Positions 1-9,692 of a stretch of 64,000 nt of DNA are shown one piece after another. The notes under the pieces were generated by a model, which made no database searches, was not told the DNA's origin, and saw only the letters and a program-made list of their open reading frames with translations. Position 1 is the first letter of the stretch. Every line of letters starts with the position of its first letter. Source of the stretch: Myotis daubentonii (Eukaryota; Chordata; Mammalia; Chiroptera; Vespertilionidae); NCBI RefSeq assembly GCF_963259705.1, contig NC_081847.1, forward strand, positions 86,922,485 to 86,986,484, in the 5' to 3' direction. The translations under genes were made by a program, and so were the position numbers.

Positions 1-275
1 TTCACACCCAATGAAGGGCTAAAATAAAATGTTGTCTTGGATGGGGAGAAACTGGAAACCCTTGTATTGTTGGTGGAATTGTAAAATGCTACAACCGCTT
101 TGGAAGTTCCTCAGTTTGTCAGTTCCTAAAATTTTAACCACAGAGTTCCCATATGATCCATCTGTTCCACTCTTATGTATATACCCAAGAGAAATAAAAA
201 CACCTGCCTACACAAAAAGCATGCCTTAATGATCATAGCGGCATTATTTGTAAGAGCTAAAATAAAGAAACAACA
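1..275 (+). repeat. Old L1 (L1M) 3' part, segment 1
   Basis: Decayed LINE-1 ORF2 C-terminal sequence. The translation around 170-230 recalls the L1 'YPRE...' block that comes before the 3' UTR. It continues after the SINE (473-664) and again after the Helitron (981-1211), so all three pieces are one element split by two later insertions. Stop codons and indels are frequent. The subfamily is not assigned. Confidence 0.75.
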
Positions 276-472
276 AGTCCGGCCAGCATGGCTCAGTGGT
301 GGAGCATTGACCCATGAACCAGGAGGTCAGGGTTTGATTTCCAGAACCTGGGCTCGATCCCCAGTGTGGAGCGTGCAGGAGGCAGTCAATTGATAATTCT
401 CTCTCATCATTGATGTTTCTCTCTCCCTTCCTCTCTGAAATCAATAAAATATATATAAAAAAAGAAACAACA
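264..472 (+). repeat. Ves SINE with 12-bp target-site duplication
   Basis: A tRNA-derived bat SINE with an A box-like GGCTCAGTGG, a decayed B box, the TCATTGATGTTTCTCTCTC core and an A-rich tail after TCTGAAATCAATAAAA. The duplication AAAGAAACAACA flanks it at 264-275 and 461-472, so the inserted body is 276-460. It lies inside the older L1. Confidence 0.93.
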
Positions 473-664
473 CCAATGTCTACCAACTCTTGAATGTGGC
501 ATATCCATACAATGGAATGTGGAATATTATTTGGCAGGAAAAAGAAATGAAATACTGATGGGTGCTGCAATATGTATAAATCTGGAAATAATTTTCTTAA
601 GTGAAAAAAGCCAAAAAGAAAAGACCAAACAGAAATCACATTGCACGATCCCATTTATATCAAA
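473..664 (+). repeat. Old L1 3' part, segment 2
   Basis: Continuation of the L1 at 1-275. It encodes a degraded ORF2 C-terminus (around 508-530, Tyr-Asn-Gly-Met-Trp, like the family's Tyr-Thr-Met-Glu-Tyr region), followed by the start of the 3' UTR. Confidence 0.75.
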
Positions 665-980
665 CTAGAGGCCCGGTACATGAAATTTGTTCATGGATGG
701 GGTGGTGTCCCTCAGCCTGGCCTGCACCCTCTCATAATCCGGGACCGCTGGCTCCTAACCACTGGCCTGCCTGCCTGCCTGATCACCCCTAACCACTTGC
801 CTGCCTGATCACCCCCTAACCACTCGCCTGCCTGCCTGATTGTCCCTAGCCACCTCTTCCTCAGTCTCCACCACCGAGGATTTGTCGGGAAGAATGTCCA
901 AAATGACATCCGGAAGGTCATTTGGCTAGCTGGTCTAATTAGCATATTACACTTTTATTTTTATAGATTATTATTATAGA
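665..980 (-). mobile_element. Nonautonomous Helitron (HeliBat family A)
   Basis: On the minus strand the element starts TC (ending GA at 979-980 on the plus strand), has the 5' block TAATATGCTAATTAGACC and ends in CTAG (665-668). A degenerate hairpin (GTACATGAA/TTTGTTCAT) lies just inside the 3' end. It sits between a host A (664) and T (981) with no target duplication, as Helitrons do. The interior has short CTGCCTGCCTGATC-type direct repeats. It has no Rep/helicase coding capacity, so it must have been mobilised in trans. Confidence 0.92.
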
Positions 981-1211
981 TATTCAGAATAGGAAAATTC
1001 GTAGATACTGAAAGTAGATTAGTGGTTGTCAGAGGCTGGATGTGGAAGGGAATGAGGAGTGGCTACTAATGGGAATGGGCTTCTTTTGGAGGTAAGGAGA
1101 ATGTTCTAATTTAGGGAGTGATTACATTTGTACAAATCTGTGAATAAACTAAAATCCATAGAATTCTGAACTTTAAATGAGTATATTTTATGGAAGGAAT
1201 TCTATCTCAAC
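981..1211 (+). repeat. Old L1 3' UTR, segment 3
   Basis: Typical ancient L1M 3' UTR wording: a purine-rich GGATGTGGAAGGGAATGAGG stretch, GTTCTAATTT, then an ATTCTATCTCAACAAAACTG end at about 1197-1216. It completes the element begun at position 1. Confidence 0.75.
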
Positions 1212-1296
1212 AAAACTGTATTCTATATCTGTCTACCTATCTACCTACCTATCTACCTACCTACCTACCTACCTATCTTCTATCTATCTATCTATC

Positions 1297-1350
<54 letters not shown>

Positions 1351-1476
1351 TTATCTATCTGTCATTTATCTATAGATATATATCCCTATATATATGATAT
1401 AGTTTTTATATATTGATAGCTGTTTCTATCTATCTATTTACCTATCTATCTATCTATCTATCATCTATCTAATCTA
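1212..1476. repeat. (TATC)n / (TACC)n microsatellite
   Basis: A compound tetranucleotide tract: TACC/TATC mixtures at 1232-1275, nearly pure TATC at 1276-1360, an interruption at 1370-1425 and more TATC to about 1476. It starts exactly at the L1 3' end, so it probably expanded from the L1 tail. The open frames across it are repeat artefacts. Confidence 0.97.
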
Positions 1477-1499
1477 TCTGTATCTATTAAAGAAAGCAT

Positions 1500-2330
1500 T
1501 TAGAAAATTTGAAGACCACAAATATCACGCTTGATTGTGTAATCAGAGAACCCATTTCTTCCTTGGCACACATGCATTCTTCAAAACCAATCATGCCTCA
1601 GGCCATAGAGGAATTTCAATAAATTCAAAGAATCAGCACTATATACACTATGGTCTTTGACTACCATGCCATAAAATTAGAAATGACTAACAAAACAAGT
1701 TTAATATACTTGTGTGAGTGGGAAATATAATAATCATGCCTCTGAATAACTCCTGGGCTAAAAAAGAAATCAAAAGTAGAATTGTAAACTATAATAGCCA
1801 AATAAAATGAAAGCAGTATATTTCAAAATGTGTGCTATGCTCCTAGAGAGTACCAAGAAAGAACTATATATCCTTGACTGTAATTATCAGAAAATAAGAA
1901 AGGCTGGAGATGCATGCGATTCAATTCAATAGGCCAGAAAAAGAGAAGAAGAGCACATTTAAAGGAACAAAAAGAAGTAAAATAATAAAAATGAGGCCAG
2001 AAATCGATGAAGTAGAGTACAGGAAAACAGGATAATTTTTTAAATGTCTGTTCTTTGAAAAACCAATTATAACAGATATAATTGTAACTAAACACATGAA
2101 GATGGAAAGAAGAAACATATAATAAGCAAATTCAAAGAAAAATGTGAAAATCTGTAAAATATAGCAGATTCCCTAAAGTTACAAATAAAATGAACAATTA
2201 TTATATGCTAACAGATTGGAAAACTTAGGTAAGGAATACATTGCTAAAAACTGTGTCAAAATATGAGAAGATTGAGAAAAACATGAAAGAACAATAGCCC
2301 CAAAACTGAAATGGTCATAAAGAACAAATG
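1500..2330 (+). repeat. Old L1 ORF2 fragment (L1M/HAL1-like)
   Basis: AT-rich plus-strand sequence following the LINE-1 ORF2 order from the endonuclease-RT linker. GACCATAATGGAATTA-like wording is decayed at about 1655, there is a CTAAAAAAGAAATCA block at 1758, an AGGCCAGAAATCGATGAAGTAGA block at about 1993-2015 and GTTCTTTGAAAAACC at about 2050. There are many stops and indels. It is not continuous with the L1 3' end before it. Confidence 0.75.
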
Positions 2331-2389
2331 CACACAGGACTTACACTTCCCTTCCCCTCCATCACAGTTTCTGGCTCAATTATTGGGCT

Positions 2390-2810
2390 GGTAGTTCTTC
2401 CCCCTCCAGTCCTCATGCCAGACTGCTGCTGGACTGAAATTTTAAATAGAAAATGTGATTACGACACACCCTACTTTTGGGTCATCTAACTCTGTATTGC
2501 CTTTCTACAGACTTAGGGTCAAGTTCATAATCTTTGGCTTACTATTTGCCCCAATAGTTTTAAGCTATATTTCCCAAATAGGTTATGTTTTCCTACATTT
2601 TGATGCCTTTGCCCATGCTTTTCCCATTCTCTGAAATACCACTTTCAACCATTTCATTGGCTCACTATTTCTGATCCCTTAGAATTTAGCTCCAGAATTA
2701 ACTTTTCCTGAAATAGACAGCTCACCATTAGTCTAATTCAGCTTTACTCACTTTTCATTCAATGCAATCTACATATAAGTAACATTTGCTCTCATAAATG
2801 TAAAACCAGA
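2390..2810 (+). repeat. L2 LINE 3' fragment
   Basis: Diverged LINE-2. There is an AAATGTGATTACGACACACCC block (about 2451), then wording like 'AGGGTCAAGTTCATAATCTTTGG', then 'GATGCCTTTGCCCATGCTTTTCCC' (about 2601-2624), and sequence resembling the family's 'CAGCTCA...CACTTTT' end. The age is that of the mammalian radiation. Confidence 0.6.
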
Positions 2811-3527
2811 ATCACTGGGCATAAAGAGAAGGCAGGTGGAAAAACTAAATAATTTTTAACAAATTTTTAAGTGGGTACTGTGGCTTGCTTTTGACTGTTT
2901 ACCTGGGGTCTATTCTCAGCTTATTGAAAAGGATACTGCCATATGTTGAACAAGTAGTAAAAACAGGTGCTCAAACAAGATTTTTAGCTTTGATGTTATA
3001 GAAGGATTGATAGGGAGAGAATTGTAAATGGAATGATTTCCTGAATTTCACTGGATATAATTTTATGTCCCATACAAAGCAGTACAGAGCTTTGCCTCAG
3101 ATATTATTTCTTCCCTCAGGGAGTTCATGTAAGGTGCCAGCTTTACCTGGTATTTGCATTCACATATGGGCTCCTAAAGACAAAACACAACAGCCACCAA
3201 AACAAGACGGACTGCTCAAATTCCTGAGCAAATGTCAAGCTAGAGGGAGCTAGTTGAGGGGAAATGGTGCACTCTAACTTATACCTTGTAAGTATGTAGT
3301 TGGCTGCCTGCTCCTGCATTTGGTGGTGGCTATTGATTCATGATTGTGGAGTGTGAAGCACTCTCCAAAGGCACATGTGAGAGTGAACTTGCATTGGCAA
3401 GTTTAATCCTGAACACAGAGGAAAGTCACTGATCTGCACAGCCAGGCATTCTCCTTATTTTCCTTCAGGACCATGCAAGTCTCTTGTAAAGTTTAATACC
3501 TGCTGAACAGGGCTACCGTTTCCAATA

Positions 3528-3529
<2 letters not shown>
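2811..3529. other. Unassigned sequence
   Basis: No repeat family or coding signature was recognised. A 62-codon open frame at 3065-3253 lacks codon structure or a recognisable product. Confidence 0.5.
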
Positions 3530-3582
<53 letters not shown>

Positions 3583-3601
3583 CGCACGCGCGCGCGTGCG
3601 C
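3530..3601. repeat. (TG)n-(CG)n alternating purine-pyrimidine tract
   Basis: About 44 bp of TG repeat runs into about 28 bp of CG/CA dinucleotides with only single-step interruptions, giving 72 bp of near-perfect purine-pyrimidine alternation. The CpG-dense half is unusual in methylated, CpG-poor mammalian DNA. Confidence 0.97.
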
Positions 3602-4355
3602 CTCTCTATCTGTCTACCTACCTACTTATTGACATATAAGAATACATAAAATTTAAACTTACCTGTGCTCTGATTTTTGAGTTTCTTAAATTTCTTTTGA
3701 TGGTGAAATTAATTCCAAAGGCATTGTTAAAGTGCACTTGGTTTTTACATCAAAAGCACCTCTGAATGTTATCATCTTTCAGATGTGATTTCTCCCATTT
3801 TAAGTTAGGGGAATTTCTTGTTACTATATGGAACATTGGTTTTTATAGAAGCTCCAAACCTTAATAAAATGAAAATTTTGGCAAAATATTTACTTTCAAT
3901 TAAGTATCTCTGTGATCTGTAGAGAAATTTAATTAAACCACTATTTCTAAGCCACTAAGAAACGTAAGTAAGTAGGCAAACATTAAATCAGACTGCCTGT
4001 CTTGCAAATCATAAAGTCTCAAAATGAAAATAACCATGGAAGTTATCAACATGGGTGGTAGAAAGCAAAGGCAAATCACAATTGGAGAATAATTTCTAAT
4101 GTCCATGCCCTTCATAAGCAGGATGAGGACATGGGAGCCCAGAAAGAATATTTAATATCCAAGGTCAAGCCAATAAAACTGGCAAAAAAACACAAAAAAC
4201 ACCAGGATGTAGAGCTGTCTGTCTCCAGATATGTTTTTTCAGTGCCTTGCTGTTGATTTCACCCAGATGGTAACTCCTAGTACCAGCTGTAGTTCTTGTT
4301 CTCCCTAACAAGCTGCATGCCTTTAAAAATTTTATCCCTACTCTCTTAAAAAAAA
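3602..4355. other. Unassigned AT-rich sequence
   Basis: No gene or family was recognised. A short poly(A) run at 4347-4361 leads into the antisense L1 3' end that follows. Confidence 0.5.
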
Positions 4356-4359
4356 AAAA

Positions 4360-4550
4360 AACAACTCAGGTTTATTCAAGTATAATTTATGAGGTACATA
4401 AAATATAATGCACCTAATTTGCGTTCAATGAATTGTGACAAATATATTCCATCTTGTAACTACCACTACAAATCAGGATATATAATATTTCCATGTACTC
4501 AAAAAATTTATCCATACTACTTCATCTTTGACAAGAGGGTGCAGACCCAT
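4360..4550 (-). repeat. Old L1 3' UTR fragment
   Basis: Read on the plus strand this is the antisense of an L1M 3' UTR: 'GGTTTATTCAAGTATAATTTATGAGGTACATAAA', then a TGTGACAAATATATTCC..CTTGTAACTACCACTACAAATCAGGATA block. It is strongly decayed. Confidence 0.6.
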
Positions 4551-5159
4551 TTTCCCCACATCTCCCTGATAAACACAAGTATAAATCCTGTAAATGGCAC
4601 AAGAAACCATCTAAGGGTGGTTAAATAAATCCCTGGGAGGAATAGCAAAATAATAGGACATCTTGCATCCTCCCACCCAATAGAGCAAGGACACCAGATT
4701 TGGGGTCTCCTAACCATGACCTCACCAGTGACTGAAGCCCAGGTAGGCTCATTTCTCCCAAGATTGAACAGGGACCCCTCTGACAGCAGAGGGTGAAAGG
4801 AATTTAACAAAGATTTAGTGATAACAAGCAGCCCCACATGGGAGCTATTTTGTGTTCATGGGTTTTGCAACTCAATTCTCTCACCCACAGACACCATGAC
4901 AAGCAGGTGAAATGGGGGGAAAGGGACGAGGCCACAGCAAGCAGCCCAATCTGAGAAACCTCTTTATCTCCATCATCCAAGTCTGCCCTCCTCTGCTCAG
5001 AGACATTGGGGCATCTAGGGGCTAATGGTAGAGAGATCCCTCCATAGAACTCCCACACCTAGAGACACATGGAAGCCTTGCCTGGGGAAATTCATTTTAC
5101 ACTTCAGGCAGTCACTAGAAGCAACCCGGGTGAGCCCCAGAATACCAGATAACCCAAAT
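4551..5159 (+). other. Unassigned, possible 5' extension of the L1 that follows
   Basis: Moderate-GC sequence between an antisense L1 tail and plus-strand L1 ORF1. Its last 100 bp (AGCCCCAGAATACCAGATAACCC region) read smoothly into the L1, so part of it may be L1 5' UTR. No independent feature was seen. Confidence 0.35.
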
Positions 5160-6110
5160 AGACCAAACAAATATTAAAAAGGCTCTGAAAATTAAACTGC
5201 CATTGGAACCCCACCTACAAGGGTAAACCAAGGTTTACATGCTAAATCTCCATTGGGTGACTGCCATCCAAAATAAAATATTTAATAGAAGCCAGGATCT
5301 TCTACTATAGCATATATGTTCAGAATACAATAAATAATCACCAGTCATACCAAGAACCAAGAATATGACAGCTTATATGAGAAAAGTTCATCAACTGATG
5401 CCAACACCAAGGTGAGTCATGGATTAAAATCTTAAAAGGATTTTAAAGTAGCTGTCATAAGACTACTTCAGCAATCAATTACAAATTCTGTTGGAAAATA
5501 TTTTTAAAAATAGAAAATATCAGCAAGAAAAGAAGTTATTAAAAAACAAGATGGAAATTATTGAGCTGAAAAATAAATAGAAAAAACTCAATAAGTGGAT
5601 TCAATAGTAGAGTGGAGATGGCAGAGGATAGAATCAATGAACTTGAGGACAGAACAGAACAATAGAATTTGCTCATTATGAAGAACTGAGAGAAAGTAAA
5701 CTGAAAAATAAAAGACCCAAACAGAAACTCAGGGACCTGTTTGGGAATAATAAAAGAGCCAACATTCATATCATTGAAGTCCCAGGAGAGGAGATAGAGG
5801 GGCTGAAAACTCCTCAAATTTGGTGAAAGACACAAACCTACTGTGACACATTGACTAATGAAATGTCACATGAAATTAGACACATGAAATGTCAAGGTTT
5901 TAGAAAGTAAAACACTGAGAAAACTTGGTGAGAAAAACCAAGCAGGATAAGTGCAAAGAAATCTATACTAAAACACGTCATAATTAAACTTTTGAATATT
6001 AATGTTAAAAAACTTCAACAACTAAAGGCAACCAGAGAGAAACTGACACTATATGTATGGGGAGTCACCAATTTAAATAATAAAATGTTTTTTATCTGAA
6101 ATCAAAGAAG
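5160..6110 (+). repeat. Old L1 5' region with ORF1 relic
   Basis: Plus-strand LINE-1 ORF1 debris. There is a coiled-coil coding stretch with repeated GAAATTATTGAGCTGAAAAAT / GAACTTGAGGACAGAACAGA blocks (5550-5665), then ATTGAAGTCCCAGGAGAGGAG (5773-5793) and a late block AGGATAAGTGCAAAGAAATC (5944-5963) before the ORF1 C-terminus. Stops throughout leave no ORF1 protein. Confidence 0.8.
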
Positions 6111-6206
6111 AAAGAAGGAAATGGCTAGATTGTATGTATGTCATGCTTGGCCATTAAAGTGTATGAGCTTTCCAGTTGCTGTATCCCTGTCAGCACTTTG
6201 TAGTGT

Positions 6207-6222
6207 CAGTATTTTCTTTCTT

Positions 6223-6314
<92 letters not shown>

Positions 6315-6384
6315 TCCTTCTTTCTTTCTTTCTTCCTCTCTCTCTCTCTCTCTCTCCCTCTCTCCCTCCCCCTCCCTCCCTCCC

Positions 6385-6467
<83 letters not shown>

Positions 6468-6511
6468 ACAATTTATAATTTTTTAATTGATTTCAGAGAG
6501 GAAGGGGAGAG

Positions 6512-6542
<31 letters not shown>

Positions 6543-6708
6543 AACATCAATGATGAGAGAGAATCATTGATTGGTTGCCTCCTACATACCCCACATTGGG
6601 GATTAAGCCTGAAACTTGGGCATGTACCCTGACCAGGAATTGAACCATGACGTCCTGGTTCATAGGTCGACTCTCAAGCACTGAGCCACGCTGGCCAGGC
6701 AGTATTTT
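6207..6708 (-). repeat. Ves SINE with a hugely expanded (GAAA)n tail
   Basis: The minus-strand SINE body (about 6476-6699) has the TGATTTCAGAGAGGAAGGGG core, AGAGAAACATCAATGATGAGAG and the reverse-complement tRNA boxes. To its left lies about 260 bp of (TTTC)n with (CT)n and (CCCT)n patches (6212-6467). The duplication CAGTATTTT flanks the whole unit (6207-6215 and 6700-6708), so the microsatellite is the SINE's own A-rich tail, grown after insertion. Confidence 0.92.
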
Positions 6709-7039
6709 AATTTTTTACTTTTAGCATTTCTAGTAGTTGGTTAGTGTCCATCCCATCCTGCCCCCGACTTATCTAAGACCTTTTAGAACAGTGGAGTGAT
6801 AAATGATATATAAAAATGTTGGCAAGATACCTAATGCTTGTTAGAGAAAACTCAGAGTCCTCTACATGATATTGAAAGCATTCTATCACTTACCCTCAGA
6901 TAACTTTTCTGGCTCCCCCTGTGACTACCTTACTCAGCTATAACTATACCAGGTATTCTTTCTTCTTGCCCTCTGAACATTTTCTAAACTTCTCAGGAAA
7001 TTTCATGCTTTTTTACAGCAGTATCTTTTTTTTTTTATA
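6709..7039. other. Unassigned sequence
   Basis: The spacer between the SINE and an antisense L1 tail. Nothing was recognised. Confidence 0.5.
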
Positions 7040-7400
7040 GTTATGCTGTAAAAAATTAAATTTATTGGAGTGACATTGGTTAATAAAATTATATAGGTCT
7101 CAAGTATACATTTCTATGATACATGATCTGTATATTGTTTGCCTACCACCCAAAGTCAAGTCTTCTTCCATCACCACATATTTGACTCCCTAGCCCTTTA
7201 CTACCACTCACTCCCTTTCCATACTGTTTATTGATTGTGTATATGAGTTTTCATTTGTTTATTTTTCTTGTTTGTTCAATTGTTGCTTTCAAAGTCATAT
7301 TCCACCTATGGACAGGTCTCAACTTTATATTTCAAGATCCAAATCAAATCAAATTTCAATATTTCTCTGTTACTTAGCATTGGTACCAATAGGGGTATTA
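7040..7400 (-). repeat. L1 3' UTR fragment
   Basis: The antisense of a mammalian L1 3' end: AAATTTATTGGAGTGACATT, GTTAATAAAATTATATAGGTC, then TACCACCCAAAGTCAAGTC and TCCATCACCACATATTTGACTCCC. The same opening recurs at 60466. Confidence 0.75.
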
Positions 7401-7780
7401 GTCCCTTGTTTTGTTGTGAAAGTACTTCCTGTTTGATTTTACTGAGTAATTGGTAATTAGCTTGTTGCGTTACAGGCCTCTGTTTTGGGGGGAATGCTTT
7501 TCTGTTTGTCTATGGGCAGTTTCTAAAGAAATGGAAGCTGGCTCTTATTTTTCTTTGTATTCCCTAGGACCCAGTATCAACATTATTTGCTAAATTGAAT
7601 CTAATAATGCTGCTTTTGTTGTTTTGCAATATCCAGAAATGTTCTCTGAAACCTTAAAATTATTTTTCCTGTGGTTTATCAAAGTTGCAGTTTTTATGAT
7701 CTGAAAGCAGATGCTGAGGGGGCATCTTTGGGGTTTCTCCCTAACTGTTCTCCATGTGCTAGACTCCTCTACCTCCAAGC
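7401..7780. other. Unassigned sequence
   Basis: Possibly includes a further decayed L1 3' UTR at its left end. Otherwise nothing was recognised. Confidence 0.45.
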
Positions 7781-8070
7781 CAGTGTTTCTCAACCGAGTT
7801 GGTCTCAGGCCCCTAGTATGAATCTATGGTTCTTGTTTTGCTACAGTCCCACAGCCAAAATTACTTTATTGAGTCTGACTTTATGGAGTTTGTATTATGA
7901 TATCAATAGGTATTTTGAATGTGCCTTTTCAAACTACATGTATCTCCTGGTCACAACCCCCACCCCAACCTATCTTGGAAATAACTTCTCAACATTGACA
8001 AATCACAGATCACATAGGAAATGTTCAGCAATTCTGTGGAGGATTTGAGGATCCAATTTGAGAAACCTCA
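7781..8070. mobile_element. Probable ancient hAT-Charlie-type MITE
   Basis: Starts near CCAGTGTTTCTCAACC and ends near TTTGAGAAACCTC, which reads as imperfect terminal inverted repeats of the Charlie type about 290 bp apart. The ends are diverged and no 8-bp duplication is legible, so the assignment is tentative. Confidence 0.4.
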
Positions 8071-8238
8071 CATGAAATGTCAAACACGGTGGGTCTTCAC
8101 TTGGTGCCACAGGGAACAGATGTACAAGGGCAGATGCTGTGATCCTGTGGCAATGGTGTTATATGAAATGGCACCCTGAACAAGTGTGTATAGCTTGATT
8201 TAGATTGTCAAGGAAAGTAAAACACAAAATTTAAAGTA

Positions 8239-8407
8239 TCTATAATAATAAAAGCATAATATGCTAATTAGACCAGACAGCTGAATGACCTTCTGGATGT
8301 TTTTCTGGATGACCTTCCGGATGAAGCGCGGCTTTGAGGGCCAAGGCAAGGCTCCATGCCTGTGAGGGCCGAGCCCCTTGCACAAATTCTGTGCATCAGG
8401 CCTCTAG
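8239..8407 (+). mobile_element. Short nonautonomous Helitron (HeliBat family A)
   Basis: A complete 169-bp copy. It starts TCTATAATAATAAAAG after a host A, carries the TAATATGCTAATTAGACC block shared with the 665-980 copy, has a 3' hairpin (TTGCACAAATTCTGTGCA) and ends CTCTAG before a host T (8408). The GGATG...CCTTCCGGATGAAG interior is shared with the first copy. No coding capacity. Confidence 0.93.
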
Positions 8408-8984
8408 TTATCACAGAAAACTGGCAACTCCCTCTCCCAAGCATATGTCAGTGAAAGAAGCCAAATTTAAAAAACCCTGCCCTAAATGATTTCCTCCAAC
8501 TTTTTCCTCACTCTTTGCAAATATAAGAATTCCTTACCATGAAGTTTGTCTGTTCTAGAATTGCAAGACTAAGTAAATTTCTTTCTGAAGTCCCTAGTGT
8601 GAATGGTTAATTTATCTTTTAATAAAGAAGTACCTTTCTATGATAAAAGAAAAGGAGTTTGGTGTGCAAGGTATGCATTAGGGATCAGTAACCTTGGGAG
8701 GGAGGGGATGTGGAACTGCGATGCAGTCTTAACTGGAGCCTTAGCTCACCTGAGAGGGTTCACTCCACAGGTGTCCCGTGTTGGGCTGAAACGGCGGGGT
8801 CTTTACACCCTCATCTCAAACAGTCATTCGAATGGGCTGATTCCAGAAAGGCATGGACTTGGGTGGAATGAGCCTGTCTCTGCGGCTGAAGGAAATCCAC
8901 AGCAGTCGACAAGCAGAGGCTGTCTGCTATCGGGTAAGGTGACAAGCCTTTCCTTGAAGGGGGTCTGGGTAGCAAATATCCTGG
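8408..8984. other. Unassigned, moderate GC
   Basis: A 157-codon open frame starts at 8603 but its C-terminal third runs into the MIR at 8985, and it has no recognisable domain. A CGGGTAAGG donor-like site at about 8933 is not paired with any visible exon. I treat the region as noncoding. Confidence 0.45.
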
Positions 8985-9235
8985 TTTACACAATAGCAGT
9001 AGCTAATATTTACCATGTGCCAGCATATTGCAAAAAGCCTTTTATGCACATCACCTCATTAATTCTCACCTTCTGACCCTGAAGTAGGTATTATTTTTCT
9101 CTTTTTTTTTCAGATGAGATAACAGGCTAAGAGGGGGTAACTGGTTTGTGCAAGTCCTACAATGTGTCTAAGTAGTGGGGCTTGGATATAACCCAGGCAG
9201 TCTGACTCCAAAGCTGAAGCATTTAACCACACTGG
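8985..9235 (+). repeat. MIR SINE
   Basis: A nearly full-length mammalian-wide MIR. AGTAGCTAATATTTACCATGTGCCAG at the 5' side, a conserved core near TCACCTCATTAATTCTCACC, then CAGATGAGATAACAGGCTAAG, and a 3' part ending GGATATAACCCAGGCAGTCTGACTCC. Confidence 0.88.
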
Positions 9236-9422
9236 TATCCTGTGCAATCTACACTGTACTTAACTGAAATGCCTTGAAACTAGATAACCCGCATATAATG
9301 AGTAGTTTGCCTCCCATGCTATTTTATTTAGCAGAGCCTTATTTTGTTTATTTGAGCCAAGTGTGGTATGGCCCGATATAAGGAGAATTTTCTTTGTGAT
9401 TCCCTGCAAATTCATAGACCAA

Positions 9423-9692
9423 CTAGAGGCCCAGTGCACGAAATTCGTGCGCGGGTAGGGTCCCTAGGCCTGGCCAGCAATCAGGGCCAGTCAGGTTTCC
9501 CGCCTCCCCTCTTCCCCACCTCCTCCTTCCCTCACTCCCTCAGCACCCTGCTGCTGCTGGTGGTCACCCGCCATGTTCTGTGCTGCCCCCTGATGGTCAG
9601 CACACGTTATAGTGAGTGACCAAACTCCCATTCTCCCAGTCAAACTCCCGAGGGGACACTTTGCAAATTAGCCTTTTATATACATATATAGA
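9423..9692 (-). mobile_element. Nonautonomous Helitron (HeliBat family B)
   Basis: The minus-strand 3' end is at the left: CTAG (9423-9426) with hairpin GTGCACGAA/TTCGTGCGC (9435 onward). The minus-strand 5' TC is at 9691-9692 beside TATATA and an AAAAGGCTAATTTGCAA block. It lies between host A (9422) and T (9693). One arm of the family's CTCF-like inverted repeat survives as GCTGCCCCCTGATGGTC (about 9582). Confidence 0.93.

Noticed and set aside
1177..1416. Open frames of Tyr-Leu-Ser-Ile repeats
   Set aside because: Translation of the (TATC)n microsatellite.
6121..6486. Open frames rich in Phe-Leu-Ser repeats
   Set aside because: Pure translation of the (TTTC)n tail of a SINE.
8603..9076. 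157-codon open frame, the longest outside repeats
   Set aside because: Its C-terminal part is translated MIR, no domain or signal is visible, and no splice or promoter context supports it.
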